16,643 bases of DNA, from assembly GCA_050012355.1 (NCBI GenBank), contig JBEKHI010000163.1, forward strand, positions 1-16,643. The letters run 5' to 3'. Positions 6,431-14,864 of this stretch are shown one piece after another. Numbering within the stretch: the stretch's first letter is position 1; every line of letters starts with the position of its first letter. Below the pieces are notes generated by a model. That model was not told the DNA's origin and searched no databases. It saw only the letters and a list, made by a program, of their open reading frames with translations. Made by a program: the position numbers and the translations under genes. The stretch is from JBEKHI01 sp050012355 (GTDB taxonomy: Bacteria; Actinomycetota; Actinomycetes; Streptosporangiales; Streptosporangiaceae).

Positions 6431-8113
6431 TTAGCGCTTACGGAGCAGGGTGATTCCGTCGCCGATGGGGACCATGACGCGGTCGACTCGCGGGTCGTTG
6501 CGTACGTGGTCGTTGAAGTCGCGGATGCCGGCGACGTGTTCATCGTCGACATAGAGCTCGGTGACCTGGCCGAACCACAACACGTTGTCGGCGCAGATGA
6601 TCCCGCCGGGCCGCATCCGCGGAACCAGCAGTTCGTAGTAGTCGACGTAGCCCGGTTTGTCGGCGTCGATGAAGGCGAAGTCAATCTGGCCGGGGACGTT
6701 CCGCAGGGTTTCCGCGGCGTCCCCTAGCCGCAGCTCGATCTGGTCGTCTAGCCCGGCGGCGGCGAAGTAGCGGCTCGCGATGGCGGCCAGTTCGGGATTG
6801 ATATCGCAGGTGATCAGCTTTCCGCCGGGTGCGAGGCCGCGCGCGATGCAGATGGCGGAGTATCCGGTGAAGGTGCCCACTTCGACCGCGAGGCGGGCGC
6901 CCAGCATCTGGGTCAGCATGGTCAGCAGCTGACCCTGCTCGGGCGGTACGACCATCAGGGACCGTTCCCCGACCGCCTGGTGGGTCTCGGCGAGAAGGCT
7001 GGCCAGCAGCGCATCGTGCGGGGTGGCGTTCTCGGCGACGTAGCGATGGATGTCCTCGCGCAGGAACGCTGACTTGTCACCCAGCGCCTTGACATCGATC
7101 GGGTCCTGGCTCTCGATGGCCACGCTGATAGTGGGCTGACTCATGTGATCTTCCTCTTTGGGTTCGGGCAGGGATGCGAGCCGGGCCGCGGCCATCTCCC
7201 TGACGATGTCCATTCCGGGTCGTGCGTTTTCTCGTTGCTGGGCTTCCATGCGCAGGCTGGGCATGCTGTCGCCGCCAAAGTGGGTGCAGACGTAGCCGTG
7301 AGCGGTGTACATCTGCTGGAGGGCGGCGCGCACATCGCCGAGTCCGGCGTTCAGGTCCGCTTGCCGGCGAGCGTCCGCGAGTGCGGGAGCGACCTGGCGC
7401 ATGACGGCGATCAGATGGCGGTGGTCGCGGGTCTGCAGGCCGCTAAAGCCTTCGTTGACGGTGGGCGGCAGCATCGAGGGCCGGACCTGGCTCTCGTACT
7501 CCTGGATGCCGAACGCGGCCGCATAGCTCATGGCCATCGACGAACTGCGCGCCAGCGCGGCGGTCGCGGCCAGGTCACGGACGGCGTCGCTAGTCCGTCC
7601 GTGCGTCCAGTCGTCCTCGAAGCACTGCAGCGTCACCGCCATTGACTGAATGAGGACGAAGAACAGGCGGTGGCCGATCCTCCAGTGGTCGTCGGTGTTC
7701 CGGCAAACGCCTGGGAACTGCGCAGGAACCGGCACATCGGGCGGTTCGAGCCGCGGCGTGCGGCCCTCAGCGAGAGCTCGCAGATGCTGTTCGGCTCCCA
7801 GCAGGACCTCTTCACCGCCACAAGAGAACAGCGGTGTCCCGTCGTCCGCCAGGTGCTTGCCGACCTGCAGGGCCACCTCGGTGATGCTGTTCTTCAGCGC
7901 GCTCAGGTGGCTGCTCCGCGAGACCCCAAAATAACGGTCGTGCTCGGCGCATTCACGCTCCTGCCGCGCTGTCTCCTCCCTGATCGGACAGGGATCCCGC
8001 CCGTCGTTTGACACCGGAGCCAGGCCGAAAGCCTGGCGAAGCTGATCTCGGGTCCGCGGCAGCTCACGAGGGTGAGCGAACGCGATCACCCCGTCCATCA
8101 CGATCGACGACAT
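6431..8113 (-). CDS. Unknown helical domain fused in frame to class I O-methyltransferase
   Basis: A 560-residue ORF in two parts. Residues 324-560 form a complete 237-residue SAM-dependent O-methyltransferase of the caffeoyl-CoA/catechol type (Methyltransf_3). Numbered within that part, it has PPEQG at 67-71, the SAM loop EVGTFTGYS at 88-96, acidic Asp114, and metal-ligand motifs DADK (160-163) and DN (186-187), so it is probably Mg-dependent on a phenolic or similar hydroxyl. Residues 1-323 are mostly helical and not recognised. Notable stretches are FEDDWTHGRTSDAVRDL, RPSMLPPTVNEGFSGLQTRD and AHGYVCTHFGGDSMPSLRM, rich in His and acidic residues. At the junction GAGGA lies seven bases before the ATG at 7144, so the methyltransferase could also be made alone. 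The 5' start has only GGGGGAT two bases before the ATG; codon 6 (8098) is an alternative. Confidence 0.82.
   Translation of the reverse strand: MSSIVMDGVIAFAHPRELPRTRDQLRQAFGLAPVSNDGRDPCPIREETARQERECAEHDRYFGVSRSSHLSALKNSITEVALQVGKHLADDGTPLFSCGGEEVLLGAEQHLRALAEGRTPRLEPPDVPVPAQFPGVCRNTDDHWRIGHRLFFVLIQSMAVTLQCFEDDWTHGRTSDAVRDLAATAALARSSSMAMSYAAAFGIQEYESQVRPSMLPPTVNEGFSGLQTRDHRHLIAVMRQVAPALADARRQADLNAGLGDVRAALQQMYTAHGYVCTHFGGDSMPSLRMEAQQRENARPGMDIVREMAAARLASLPEPKEEDHMSQPTISVAIESQDPIDVKALGDKSAFLREDIHRYVAENATPHDALLASLLAETHQAVGERSLMVVPPEQGQLLTMLTQMLGARLAVEVGTFTGYSAICIARGLAPGGKLITCDINPELAAIASRYFAAAGLDDQIELRLGDAAETLRNVPGQIDFAFIDADKPGYVDYYELLVPRMRPGGIICADNVLWFGQVTELYVDDEHVAGIRDFNDHVRNDPRVDRVMVPIGDGITLLRKR
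7152..7156 (-). promoter_or_regulatory. Internal Shine-Dalgarno before the methyltransferase domain
   Basis: GAGGA (coding strand 7156-7152, within AAAGAGGAAGA) is seven bases before the ATG at 7144-7142. Spacing and strength are ideal for starting the methyltransferase on its own. This suggests two formerly separate, translationally coupled genes whose stop codon was lost. Confidence 0.65.
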
Positions 8114-8178
8114 CTATCCCCCAAGCAGATCGCACAGTGTCACAGAATGACGACTGACTGTATCTGGAGGGGAAAGTA

Positions 8179-8207
8179 GGGCCGAATCTGGCCCCTGCCC
8201 ACGGGCA
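8179..8207 (-). terminator. Pair of small hairpins after the lactate permease gene
   Basis: GGGCC (8179-8183) pairs with GGCCC (8190-8194) around a 6-base loop, and TGCCC (8196-8200) pairs with GGGCA (8203-8207) around 2 bases. They lie within 60 bases of the permease stop at 8237 and before the next minus-strand gene. They may weaken readthrough; the stems are short. Confidence 0.35.
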
Positions 8208-8236
8208 ACGCCGGACGAGCGACCTAGGCGCGGTGC

Positions 8237-9889
8237 TTAGACGCGCATGGCGCCGGGGAACAGGAAGTAGTAGAGGCAGCCAATCGCGATGACCACGACC
8301 AGGTAGCCGAGACTGCCGGGCAGGTTGTAGCGGATGACCGTTCCCTCCTGGCGAACGTATTTGCTGGTCGATACGCCGACGCTCGCCGTCTGAGAGGCGA
8401 TCGCCTTGCCCACCTCGGCGCCGACGGAATTGAGCGACGGAAACAACAGCACCGGGGCGCCCAGGATCTTGGCCACCGTGAGCTGGAATCCGCCGAAGAC
8501 GGCATTGGTTGAGGTATTGCTGCCGGACAGCGCGATCCCGATCCAGCCGAGGATCGGGGCCAGGATGATGAATGAGGTTCCGACCTTGGAGAACCCGTTC
8601 GCCATGGAGTTGGCCATTCCGGAGAAGTTGAAGGCATCGGCCAGCCCGAAAACAATCGGTCCGACCAGGAACGCCCCCCACATCTGGCGGAAGATGTTAC
8701 TGAAAGCGGTGCGGACTTGGTCCATGCTGGGCCGCAGGACCACGACGACCAGGATCCAGCAGGCAAGAATGGCAGTGCCGCTGACAAAGGGCGCAAACGA
8801 CCACGAGACCGAGACCGTCTTATGGCTCAGGGACCCGAGGGCCTTGACCGTCGGCTCGAACCAGAGGTATTTCGGCAGGTATGACCATGGGCCGGTCCAT
8901 GCGGTGACGACGACAACCATGATGAAGAACGGCAACAGCCCGCGAAGGGCACCGCGGGAACCCTGCTTCGTGGCGTCGGGGGTGTCGGTCGTGCCTACGG
9001 GTGCGACGGCCTCGTCACCGGTAAGCTCCCTGCCGCCGAAGCCGAGGACGGTCTTGGGCCGCCAGAAGCGGGGAAGAAGCAGCAGCGCGCCGAAGCACAG
9101 CAGCGAGCCGAAGATGTCGGGCAGGTAAGGACCGAGGTAGACAGCGGTCGGGAGCTGGCCCGCGATGTACGCGAGTGAGGCGACGACCGCTAGCGGCCAG
9201 CCGTCCCGTAGTCCTCTCCAGCCGCTGACGAGATAGATGAGCACCCACGGCGGCACTAGGGCAAGGATGGCGACGATCTCGCCGATCGAGCCCGAGAGGG
9301 AGAGCAGGGGCAATCCCGTTACGGCCGCCAGCCCGATGATGGGGGTACCCAGTGAGCCAAACGAGCACGGGGCGTTGTTGGCGAGCGCGGACACCCGGAG
9401 GGCAGCGAGGTCGGCAACGCCTAGGCCGATCAGGATGGGGGCCACCACGGCCCAGGGGTAACCGAAGCCGACGAGCCCCTCCATCAGCGCTCCGAATGCC
9501 CACGCCATCAGAATCGTCTGCATCCGGACGTCGGCGGTGGCCCGCGCGAGCAGCCAGCGTTTGAGGTCGTCGAAGGCACCCGTCACGACCATGGTGTTAT
9601 AGATGGCCGCTCCCCACAGGACAATCCAGTCGATCGACCAGACGCCCGTACCCGCCCCTAGACCGTAGGCGGCGAAGGCCGTCCCGACCGGCGTCCGCCA
9701 GGTTGTGCAGGCGAGGACGAGCGTGACGGCGGAGCCGACGATCACGGCGCGCCAGGCACTCATCCGGAGGATGCCGAGAAGCACCAGCAGGACTACCACC
9801 GGCGACAGGGCGAGCAGCGTGCTTCCAGCGATCGAGTGAAGGGGGTCAAGAACTTGGTGGAAAGCCGGTTTGGGAGATGCCGCGAGCAT
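8237..9889 (-). CDS. lctP: L-lactate permease family transporter (LctP/GlcA)
   Basis: A 550-residue integral membrane protein with about 13-14 hydrophobic segments, the usual length for LctP. Family motifs are ALMEGLVGFGYPWAV (134-148), FGSLGTPI (177-184), SGSNTSTNAVFG (455-466) and APVLLFPSLNSVGAEVGK (478-495). It is expected to import lactate, and perhaps glycolate, with protons. AGGAG (9902-9898) lies eight bases before the ATG, supporting this start. No lactate dehydrogenase gene is adjacent in this window, so carbon use cannot be confirmed from context. The next gene downstream, 123 bases away, is the helical-domain/methyltransferase fusion; small hairpins separate them. Confidence 0.92.
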   Translation of the reverse strand: MLAASPKPAFHQVLDPLHSIAGSTLLALSPVVVLLVLLGILRMSAWRAVIVGSAVTLVLACTTWRTPVGTAFAAYGLGAGTGVWSIDWIVLWGAAIYNTMVVTGAFDDLKRWLLARATADVRMQTILMAWAFGALMEGLVGFGYPWAVVAPILIGLGVADLAALRVSALANNAPCSFGSLGTPIIGLAAVTGLPLLSLSGSIGEIVAILALVPPWVLIYLVSGWRGLRDGWPLAVVASLAYIAGQLPTAVYLGPYLPDIFGSLLCFGALLLLPRFWRPKTVLGFGGRELTGDEAVAPVGTTDTPDATKQGSRGALRGLLPFFIMVVVVTAWTGPWSYLPKYLWFEPTVKALGSLSHKTVSVSWSFAPFVSGTAILACWILVVVVLRPSMDQVRTAFSNIFRQMWGAFLVGPIVFGLADAFNFSGMANSMANGFSKVGTSFIILAPILGWIGIALSGSNTSTNAVFGGFQLTVAKILGAPVLLFPSLNSVGAEVGKAIASQTASVGVSTSKYVRQEGTVIRYNLPGSLGYLVVVIAIGCLYYFLFPGAMRV

Positions 9890-9990
9890 GGGGACTGCTC
9901 CTGTCTTTCGCGCCCTGGCGGGACGCCCGGCGAGCCGGTTCTGGTTCAGTTCGTATGCAGGTTGCCGGGTGCGGCGGTTACTTCACTCCA

Positions 9991-10031
9991 TCTGATCGGC
10001 ATGCTGAAACAGCATCGCCGCTTTGATCAGA
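9991..10031. promoter_or_regulatory. Nested inverted repeat upstream of the lactate permease
   Basis: The outer arms TCTGATC (9991-9997) and GATCAGA (10025-10031) enclose an inner stem ATGCTG-AAA-CAGCAT (10001-10015). It is about 100 bases upstream of the permease ATG. It could be an operator for a lactate-responsive regulator, but it does not match any consensus I know. Confidence 0.35.
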
Positions 10032-10309
10032 TCCGAAATGGCTCGCGGGAACTGATCCGGGACGTTGGTAAGGCCCGGGATGTGAAGGATGTGGCGTCCG
10101 GTAGGCAAGACAACCGCCGCTATCTCGAATGGTCAGATGTGTCCGAGCAGATCCCTCCCAAAGGCATCTCACCACGATCGGCGGAAAAAGAAAAGAGCCG
10201 TGCTCCGTTGTCGCGGTCCCGCGAATCGATCATGGAGCGTTAATGATCAATAAGACATGCTGACGGTGTCGCCAGAAAGGGCGAGTACCTAGCGCTCGTC
10301 GTCGCCGGT

Positions 10310-10326
10310 CAGCGATAAAATCGCTG
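10310..10326 (-). terminator. Small stem-loop after the OYE gene
   Basis: CAGCGAT and ATCGCTG pair perfectly around AAA (TTT on the coding strand). The stem lies about 32 bases after the OYE stop at 10358. It is weak and has no U-tract. Confidence 0.4.
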
Positions 10327-10357
10327 CGTATAGACGCGTGAGCAGGGTGATTCCCGA

Positions 10358-11491
10358 TTAGTACAGGACGCCGTCCGCGGACTTGCCGTAGGGCAGGATC
10401 TCATTGACGCGGCCGACGGCGACCTTGGCCGCCCACTCCGGGTCGGAGAGGACGGCGCGGCCCGCGGCCACCAGGTCGAACTCACCGCGCTCGGCTAGGT
10501 CGACGAGCGGTGCCAGACTCAGGGTCGGCTGCTGGGCCTCACCCTCGCCGCGGAACGCGGAAGGGACACCGACTGAGCCTACGGTGATCACCGGGACGCC
10601 GGTCAGGTGCTTGGTCCAGCCGGCCAGGGTGCGACTATCGCCATCGAAGGCGGGGAGCCAGTAGCGGCGCGTCGAGGCGTGGAAGATCGACACGCCCGCC
10701 TCGGCGAGCGGGGTGAGGAACGCCTCGAGCTCGGCCGGGCTCTCGGCGATCTTCGCGTCGTAGTGGCCGGCCTTCCACTGGGAGTAGCGGAACGCGACCG
10801 GAAAATCCGGCCCGACGGCCGACCTGACGGCGGCGACCACCTCGGCACTGAACCTGACCCGGCTGATGATGTCACCGCCGTAGGCGTCGGTGCGACGGTT
10901 GGTGGCCGGCCAGTGGAACTGGTCCAGCAGGTAGCCGTGCGCGCCATGCAGTTCCACGCCATCGAACCCGGCGTCTCTGGCTGCCGCGGCGGCGCGAGCG
11001 AAGGACTCCACGGTCGACTCGAGCTGTTCGGCAGTCGCGGGCGCCGCGACGGTGTCGCCGGCGGTGTTCAGGCCTGAGGGGGAGATCACCGGGGCGTCAG
11101 GGAACGGCCCGGTACCTGGCTTGCGGGCCGCGCCGATGTGCCATAGCTGCGGGAAGATGGCACCGCCCTCGGCATGTACGGCAGCAGCGACCTTCCGCCA
11201 GCCGTCCAGCGACTGTTCGCCGTAAAACCTCGGCACCCGATCGCTGTTGCCCGCGCCCTCGTCGACGTAGGTGCCCTCGGTGATCAGTAGGCCGAGCGAA
11301 GACGCCCTGCGTCCGTAGTAGGCCGCGACGTCGTCGCCGGGGATGCCGTCCGGGGAGAACTGCCGGGTCATCGGGGCCATCACCAGCCGGTTGCGGAGCT
11401 TGAGGCCCGCCACGCTAACCGGCGAGAACAAGGTGGTCACGTCGGCCCCGTCAAGCAACGTCTCGGACAGGTGGCTGGTCGATTCCGTCAC
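10358..11491 (-). CDS. Old Yellow Enzyme family NADH:flavin oxidoreductase
   Basis: A 377-residue FMN-dependent ene-reductase of the TIM-barrel OYE family, expected to reduce activated C=C bonds with NAD(P)H. Visible sites: LRNRLVMAPMTR (32-43) and PQLWHIG (114-120) at the flavin; LHGAHGYLLDQF (181-192), where His182 and His185 bind the substrate oxygen and Tyr187 is the likely proton donor; NRRTDAYGG (198-206); and AAGRAVLSDP (342-351) at the FMN phosphate. The GTG at 11491 directly follows a stop and a CTT codon and has no good Shine-Dalgarno sequence. A small CAGGG-TTG-CCCTG stem sits four bases before it. The GTG of codon 18 (11440) would start the protein at TTLFSPVSVAG, a common OYE N-terminus. 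The gene follows the phosphatase gene by 50 bases on the same strand and may share its transcript. Confidence 0.9.
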   Translation of the reverse strand: MTESTSHLSETLLDGADVTTLFSPVSVAGLKLRNRLVMAPMTRQFSPDGIPGDDVAAYYGRRASSLGLLITEGTYVDEGAGNSDRVPRFYGEQSLDGWRKVAAAVHAEGGAIFPQLWHIGAARKPGTGPFPDAPVISPSGLNTAGDTVAAPATAEQLESTVESFARAAAAARDAGFDGVELHGAHGYLLDQFHWPATNRRTDAYGGDIISRVRFSAEVVAAVRSAVGPDFPVAFRYSQWKAGHYDAKIAESPAELEAFLTPLAEAGVSIFHASTRRYWLPAFDGDSRTLAGWTKHLTGVPVITVGSVGVPSAFRGEGEAQQPTLSLAPLVDLAERGEFDLVAAGRAVLSDPEWAAKVAVGRVNEILPYGKSADGVLY

Positions 11492-11541
11492 AAGTCAGGG
11501 CAACCCTGGCAGCTGTCGCCCTATTCCCTGGGTGACGCGAT

Positions 11542-12843
11542 TCACGGGGTGCGCGCGAGCACGACCGTGACGTCGTCTTCGGCGCGTTCGGCGAGCGACG
11601 CGATGAGCGTGTCGCACGCCGTCCCCAGCTGGTCGTGTCGGCAGTCAAGGACGGCGCGCAGCGCGCTGATCCCCTGATCGAATGAACGAGTGCGGGTCTC
11701 TACCAGCCCGTCGGTGTACAAAGCGATGACTGTGCCGGGCGGAAGCTTGATGCGCGACTGGCCGTAGACCGCCATGCCGAGCCCGAGCGACTGCCCGGCC
11801 GGCAGGTCCGGTACCCGGGTGGCGCCGTCCGGCATGGCCAGTACCGGCGGCAGGTGGCCCGCAGCGGACAGCACGCAGGACTGGCTGGCGGGGTCGATGA
11901 CCGCGTACACGCAGGTGGCCAGCACCGGCCGCCGGAGTGTTGTCGTTGTCCGGTCCAGGTGGCTGAGTAGCTCCGCCGGTTCCAGGTCTAGCTGTGCCAG
12001 CGCGTGGGCCGCGGCGCGCAACTGCGCCATCACCGCCGCGGCGGCGGGCCCGTGGCCCATGACATCGCCGACGATGATGCCGCATCGGCCGGCGGGCAGG
12101 GCGATGATGTCGTACCAGTCGCCGCCGACAATCTGCCCGGCGGCGGGCAGGCACCGTGCGGCTATCTCGATTCCTGGCGGCACCACGGGCTCGGCTGCGA
12201 TGAGGCTTTGCTGCAGGGTGTCGGCGACGGACTGCTGCCGCAGCAGCGTCAAGGCGTTGGCGATCCCGGTCCCGGTCACGGCCGCCAGCCGGGTGGCCGC
12301 GGTGACATCCGCGTCGCTGAAGGCCGGGGAACCGGCGGTGCGGGCGAACGCCAGGAACCCTGTGGGCTGTCTTCCCGCGACCATGGGCACTGCCAGGTAC
12401 GAGGCGTAACGAGACATTATCTTCCGGCCCGCTGGGCCCACCCATTCCAGGGCTCCGCTGTCCGGCAGGGCGAAGATGAGCGGTTGGCCGTCGCGCACGC
12501 ACCGGCCATACGGCGAGTCAGCGTCGAAGGCGATCACTTCCCCAGCCGGGAAAGCCGCCTCCGTTACCCGTCGGCTTTCGTGAGTGAGCCGGGTTCCGAG
12601 CCTGCGGGCCGTGACCTTGCAATCCGCGGCCATCTCCACCGGTTCACCGGCCCTGATCAGCTGCTCCGACGCGAACACAGCTGCCGCGTTGGCGAAACCA
12701 GGAACCGTGGCGTCCAAGACGAGGCGAGCGATCTCGGCAAGATCCAGGCTGCCGCGTAGCTTCAGTTCCGCCTCTGCCGCGGTCAGCCCGGCCGGGAGAA
12801 TGTTCCCGTGAGGGCCTGCCGCGGTGTCAAGGTCATCTGGCAT
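11542..12843 (-). CDS. GAF-domain SpoIIE/PP2C-type serine phosphatase
   Basis: With the ATG at 12843 the protein has 433 residues; GAGG lies five bases before it. A TTG 30 codons upstream keeps the frame open but looks unlikely. Residues about 35-200 form a GAF sensor domain, and about 222-430 a PP2C phosphatase of the SpoIIE/RsbU class. Metal-binding positions are visible in GGDWYD (Asp242), VGDVMGHG (Asp260), YTDGL (Asp378) and DDVTV (Asp424). AAGHLPPVL is also conserved. Such proteins dephosphorylate anti-sigma-factor antagonists in partner-switching systems; many actinomycetes carry dozens of them. No antagonist, kinase or sigma factor gene is in this window, so the partner is elsewhere. 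The gene is divergent from the two DUF574 methyltransferase genes. Confidence 0.92.
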   Translation of the reverse strand: MPDDLDTAAGPHGNILPAGLTAAEAELKLRGSLDLAEIARLVLDATVPGFANAAAVFASEQLIRAGEPVEMAADCKVTARRLGTRLTHESRRVTEAAFPAGEVIAFDADSPYGRCVRDGQPLIFALPDSGALEWVGPAGRKIMSRYASYLAVPMVAGRQPTGFLAFARTAGSPAFSDADVTAATRLAAVTGTGIANALTLLRQQSVADTLQQSLIAAEPVVPPGIEIAARCLPAAGQIVGGDWYDIIALPAGRCGIIVGDVMGHGPAAAAVMAQLRAAAHALAQLDLEPAELLSHLDRTTTTLRRPVLATCVYAVIDPASQSCVLSAAGHLPPVLAMPDGATRVPDLPAGQSLGLGMAVYGQSRIKLPPGTVIALYTDGLVETRTRSFDQGISALRAVLDCRHDQLGTACDTLIASLAERAEDDVTVVLARTP

Positions 12844-12992
12844 CCGTACCTCGGCTTCCCGGCCAGCTGCCCCCCGGGCCTCACAAAACAGACACGGCAA
12901 CTTTAGCGACCGTATCGGCTCAAGTCCACGCAAACAGTGAACCGGCGCTACGCTAAGTTCGTCGAGCGTCGTGCAGCCGGAACGGAGATCCG

Positions 12993-13814
12993 ATGACCGT
13001 GGGGCCAGGCTGGGTGCCGCCGGAGATCGACACCTCCAAAGCGAACATCGCCCGGGTCTACGACTACTGGCTAGGCGGTAGCCACAACTTCCAGGCCGAC
13101 CGGGACCTCGCTCGCACCATCATCGCCCTGGACCCAAACTTCCGCACCGCCGTGCGGGCAAACCGGGCCTTCGTCGGCCGCGCCGTGCGGTTCCTGGCTG
13201 GCCAGGCCGGCATCCGCCAGTTCCTCGACATCGGCTCGGGAATCCCCACCGAGAACAACGTCCACCAGGTCGCCCAGGACATTGCCCCGGGATCGCGCGT
13301 GGTCTACGTGGACAACGACGAGATCGCCGTCGCCCACAGTCGGCTCATACTGCAAGACAATCCCGACGCCAGCATCATCAAGACTGACCTGCGCGAGCCG
13401 GACAAGATCCTCGGTGATCTGGAAACCCAGCTGCTGATCGACTTCAGCCAGCCCGTCGCCGTGCTCCTGGTGGCGGTGCTGCACTTCATCCCCGACGACG
13501 CCCAGGCCGCGGACATCCTCGCCACCTTGCGCGGCGCGCTCGCCCCCGGAAGCTACCTCGTCATCTGCCACAACTGCCAGGACGAGCGGCCAGGGCTGGC
13601 CTCCTCATTCGAGAACGTCTACAACAGCCGCGTCACCGGGCAGCTCCGCTTCCGGACCCGGGACGAGATCACGCGGCTATGCGACGGCTTCACCTTCATC
13701 GAGCCCGGTCTGGTCTGGATACCGCAATGGCGTCCCGATTCCCCCGACGACGTCCCCAGCGACCCGGAGAACTACTGGGGACTAGTCGGGGTCGCCCGGT
13801 ACGACGGACCGTAG
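12993..13814 (+). CDS. DUF574-family SAM-dependent methyltransferase, first copy
   Basis: A 273-residue protein of the S-adenosylmethionine methyltransferase family formerly DUF574 (Methyltransf_19), typical of mycelial actinomycetes. Family signatures are PPEIDTSKANIARVYDYWLG at the N-terminus, the SAM-binding loop FLDIGSGIPT (77-86), VVYVDND with Asp107 for the ribose, and VLHFIPD in the middle. The substrate is unknown; these proteins are often encoded near regulatory genes. GGAG (12984-12987) is five bases before the ATG, so the start is firm. The 178-base second copy spacing and a terminator-like stem at its end suggest separate transcription units. The intergenic space towards the divergent phosphatase is 149 bases; TACGCT (12949-12954) might be a -10 box. 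Confidence 0.93.
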   Translation: MTVGPGWVPPEIDTSKANIARVYDYWLGGSHNFQADRDLARTIIALDPNFRTAVRANRAFVGRAVRFLAGQAGIRQFLDIGSGIPTENNVHQVAQDIAPGSRVVYVDNDEIAVAHSRLILQDNPDASIIKTDLREPDKILGDLETQLLIDFSQPVAVLLVAVLHFIPDDAQAADILATLRGALAPGSYLVICHNCQDERPGLASSFENVYNSRVTGQLRFRTRDEITRLCDGFTFIEPGLVWIPQWRPDSPDDVPSDPENYWGLVGVARYDGP

Positions 13815-13829
13815 GTGCTGGGGTCCGTC
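13803..13829 (+). terminator. Stem-loop over the stop codon of the first DUF574 gene
   Basis: GACGGACC (13803-13810) and GGTCCGTC (13822-13829) are perfectly complementary around an 11-base loop that contains the TAG stop codon. It may reduce readthrough into the second copy. Confidence 0.5.
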
Positions 13830-13983
13830 CCCGTAGACCGAACGATCTGCTCGGCCGCCCGTGGGCGCAGAAGTAAACAGCATGCGTAGAAGAACATCAG
13901 ATAGATGCAAGATCGATAGCGCGGTGGACGGCGATCCGCTATAACCGTGGTGCGAAGTACATACGGAAGGCGGGCTGGAGGTC

Positions 13984-14799
13984 ATGGTGGCCGAGGAAGC
14001 AAGCTGGATTCCTCCTGAGATCGACACGACCAAGGCCAGCATCGCCCGGGTCTACGACTGGTGGCTTGGCGGCGAGCACAACTTCCTCGTCGACCAGGAC
14101 GCTGCCCGCGCGATGATCGCCGTCGAACCCAAGGCCCGTGTCATAGCGCGCGCGTACCGGGCCTTCCTCATACGCGCCGTGCGGTACCTGGCCGCGGAGG
14201 CGGGCATCCGCCAGTTCCTGGATATCGGATCAGGCATCCCCACTGAACAGAACGTCCACCAGGTCGCCCAGGAAGTCGCTCCCGGGGCGCACGTCGTATA
14301 CGTGGATAGCGACGACGTGGCCGTCGCCCACAGCAGGCTGCTGCTCGGCGGGAACCCGGACGCGACCGTCATTCACGCTGACCTCCGCGATCCGGAGGCC
14401 ATCCTGAACCACCCGGAAACCCGCCGCCTCATCGACTTCACCCAGCCGGTCGGCCTGCTGCTAGCAGCGGTGCTGCACTTCATCCCCGACAGCGACGACC
14501 CCGATCGCATTCTCGCCACCTTCCGCGGTCCGCTCGTCCCCGGAAGTTACCTGGCCATCAGCCACGCCTGCCGGGACACGATTCCCAACGTGGCCAATGC
14601 GTACGAGACCGCCTATAGCAGCCGGATCGCCGCCCGCAGCACGTTTCGCACCCGCGAAGAGATCGCGCGTCTCTTTGACGGCTTCACTCTCCTTGAGCCT
14701 GGCCTCGTCTGGCTTCCCGAATGGCGGCCCAACTCTCCAAGCGATGTCCCGGAAGACCCCGCCTCGCTCTGGGGAGTAGCCGGCGTCGGCCGGATGTGA
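13984..14799 (+). CDS. DUF574-family SAM-dependent methyltransferase, second copy
   Basis: A 271-residue tandem paralogue of the preceding gene. It keeps the same blocks in the same order: PPEIDTTKASIARVYDWWLG, FLDIGSGIPTE, VVYVDSDDVAVAHSRL, AAVLHFIPD, and a C-terminal LEPGLVWLPEWRP. The copies are clearly diverged, especially at about 30-75 and 190-225, so the duplication is old or the copies came separately. GGAGG (13977-13981) is only two bases before the ATG; the next codon is GTG (13987) at better spacing, so translation may begin there. A 169-base gap with TATAAC near 13941 separates it from the first copy, so it may have its own promoter. Substrate unknown. Confidence 0.93.
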   Translation: MVAEEASWIPPEIDTTKASIARVYDWWLGGEHNFLVDQDAARAMIAVEPKARVIARAYRAFLIRAVRYLAAEAGIRQFLDIGSGIPTEQNVHQVAQEVAPGAHVVYVDSDDVAVAHSRLLLGGNPDATVIHADLRDPEAILNHPETRRLIDFTQPVGLLLAAVLHFIPDSDDPDRILATFRGPLVPGSYLAISHACRDTIPNVANAYETAYSSRIAARSTFRTREEIARLFDGFTLLEPGLVWLPEWRPNSPSDVPEDPASLWGVAGVGRM

Positions 14800-14864
14800 A
14801 CTCCGGATAAGCGCGCGCCAGTACAGTAACTATCTTGAGGAAAGTGCTACTGGAAGGGGGCGGC

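Larger units (their letters stand above)
9890..10357. other. 468-bp non-coding stretch upstream of the lactate permease
   Basis: No convincing gene on either strand: the longest reading frames have no recognisable domain or ribosome-binding site. The stretch holds the permease ribosome-binding site, a nested inverted repeat (9991-10031), a TCGCGG/CCGCGA stem with a 2-base loop (10211-10224), several TGATC words and, near the OYE end, a small terminator-like stem. It is less GC-rich between about 10170 and 10260. It probably carries the permease promoter and its control site. Confidence 0.6.

Noticed and set aside
9836..10243. Plus-strand 135-codon frame in the gap before the lactate permease
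   Set aside because: It overlaps the start of the permease gene antisense, has no ribosome-binding site and no recognisable domain.
13479..14490. GTGCTGCA words inside both DUF574 genes, resembling the palindrome arm
   Set aside because: They encode the conserved VLHF motif of the methyltransferases and have no matching opposite arm.
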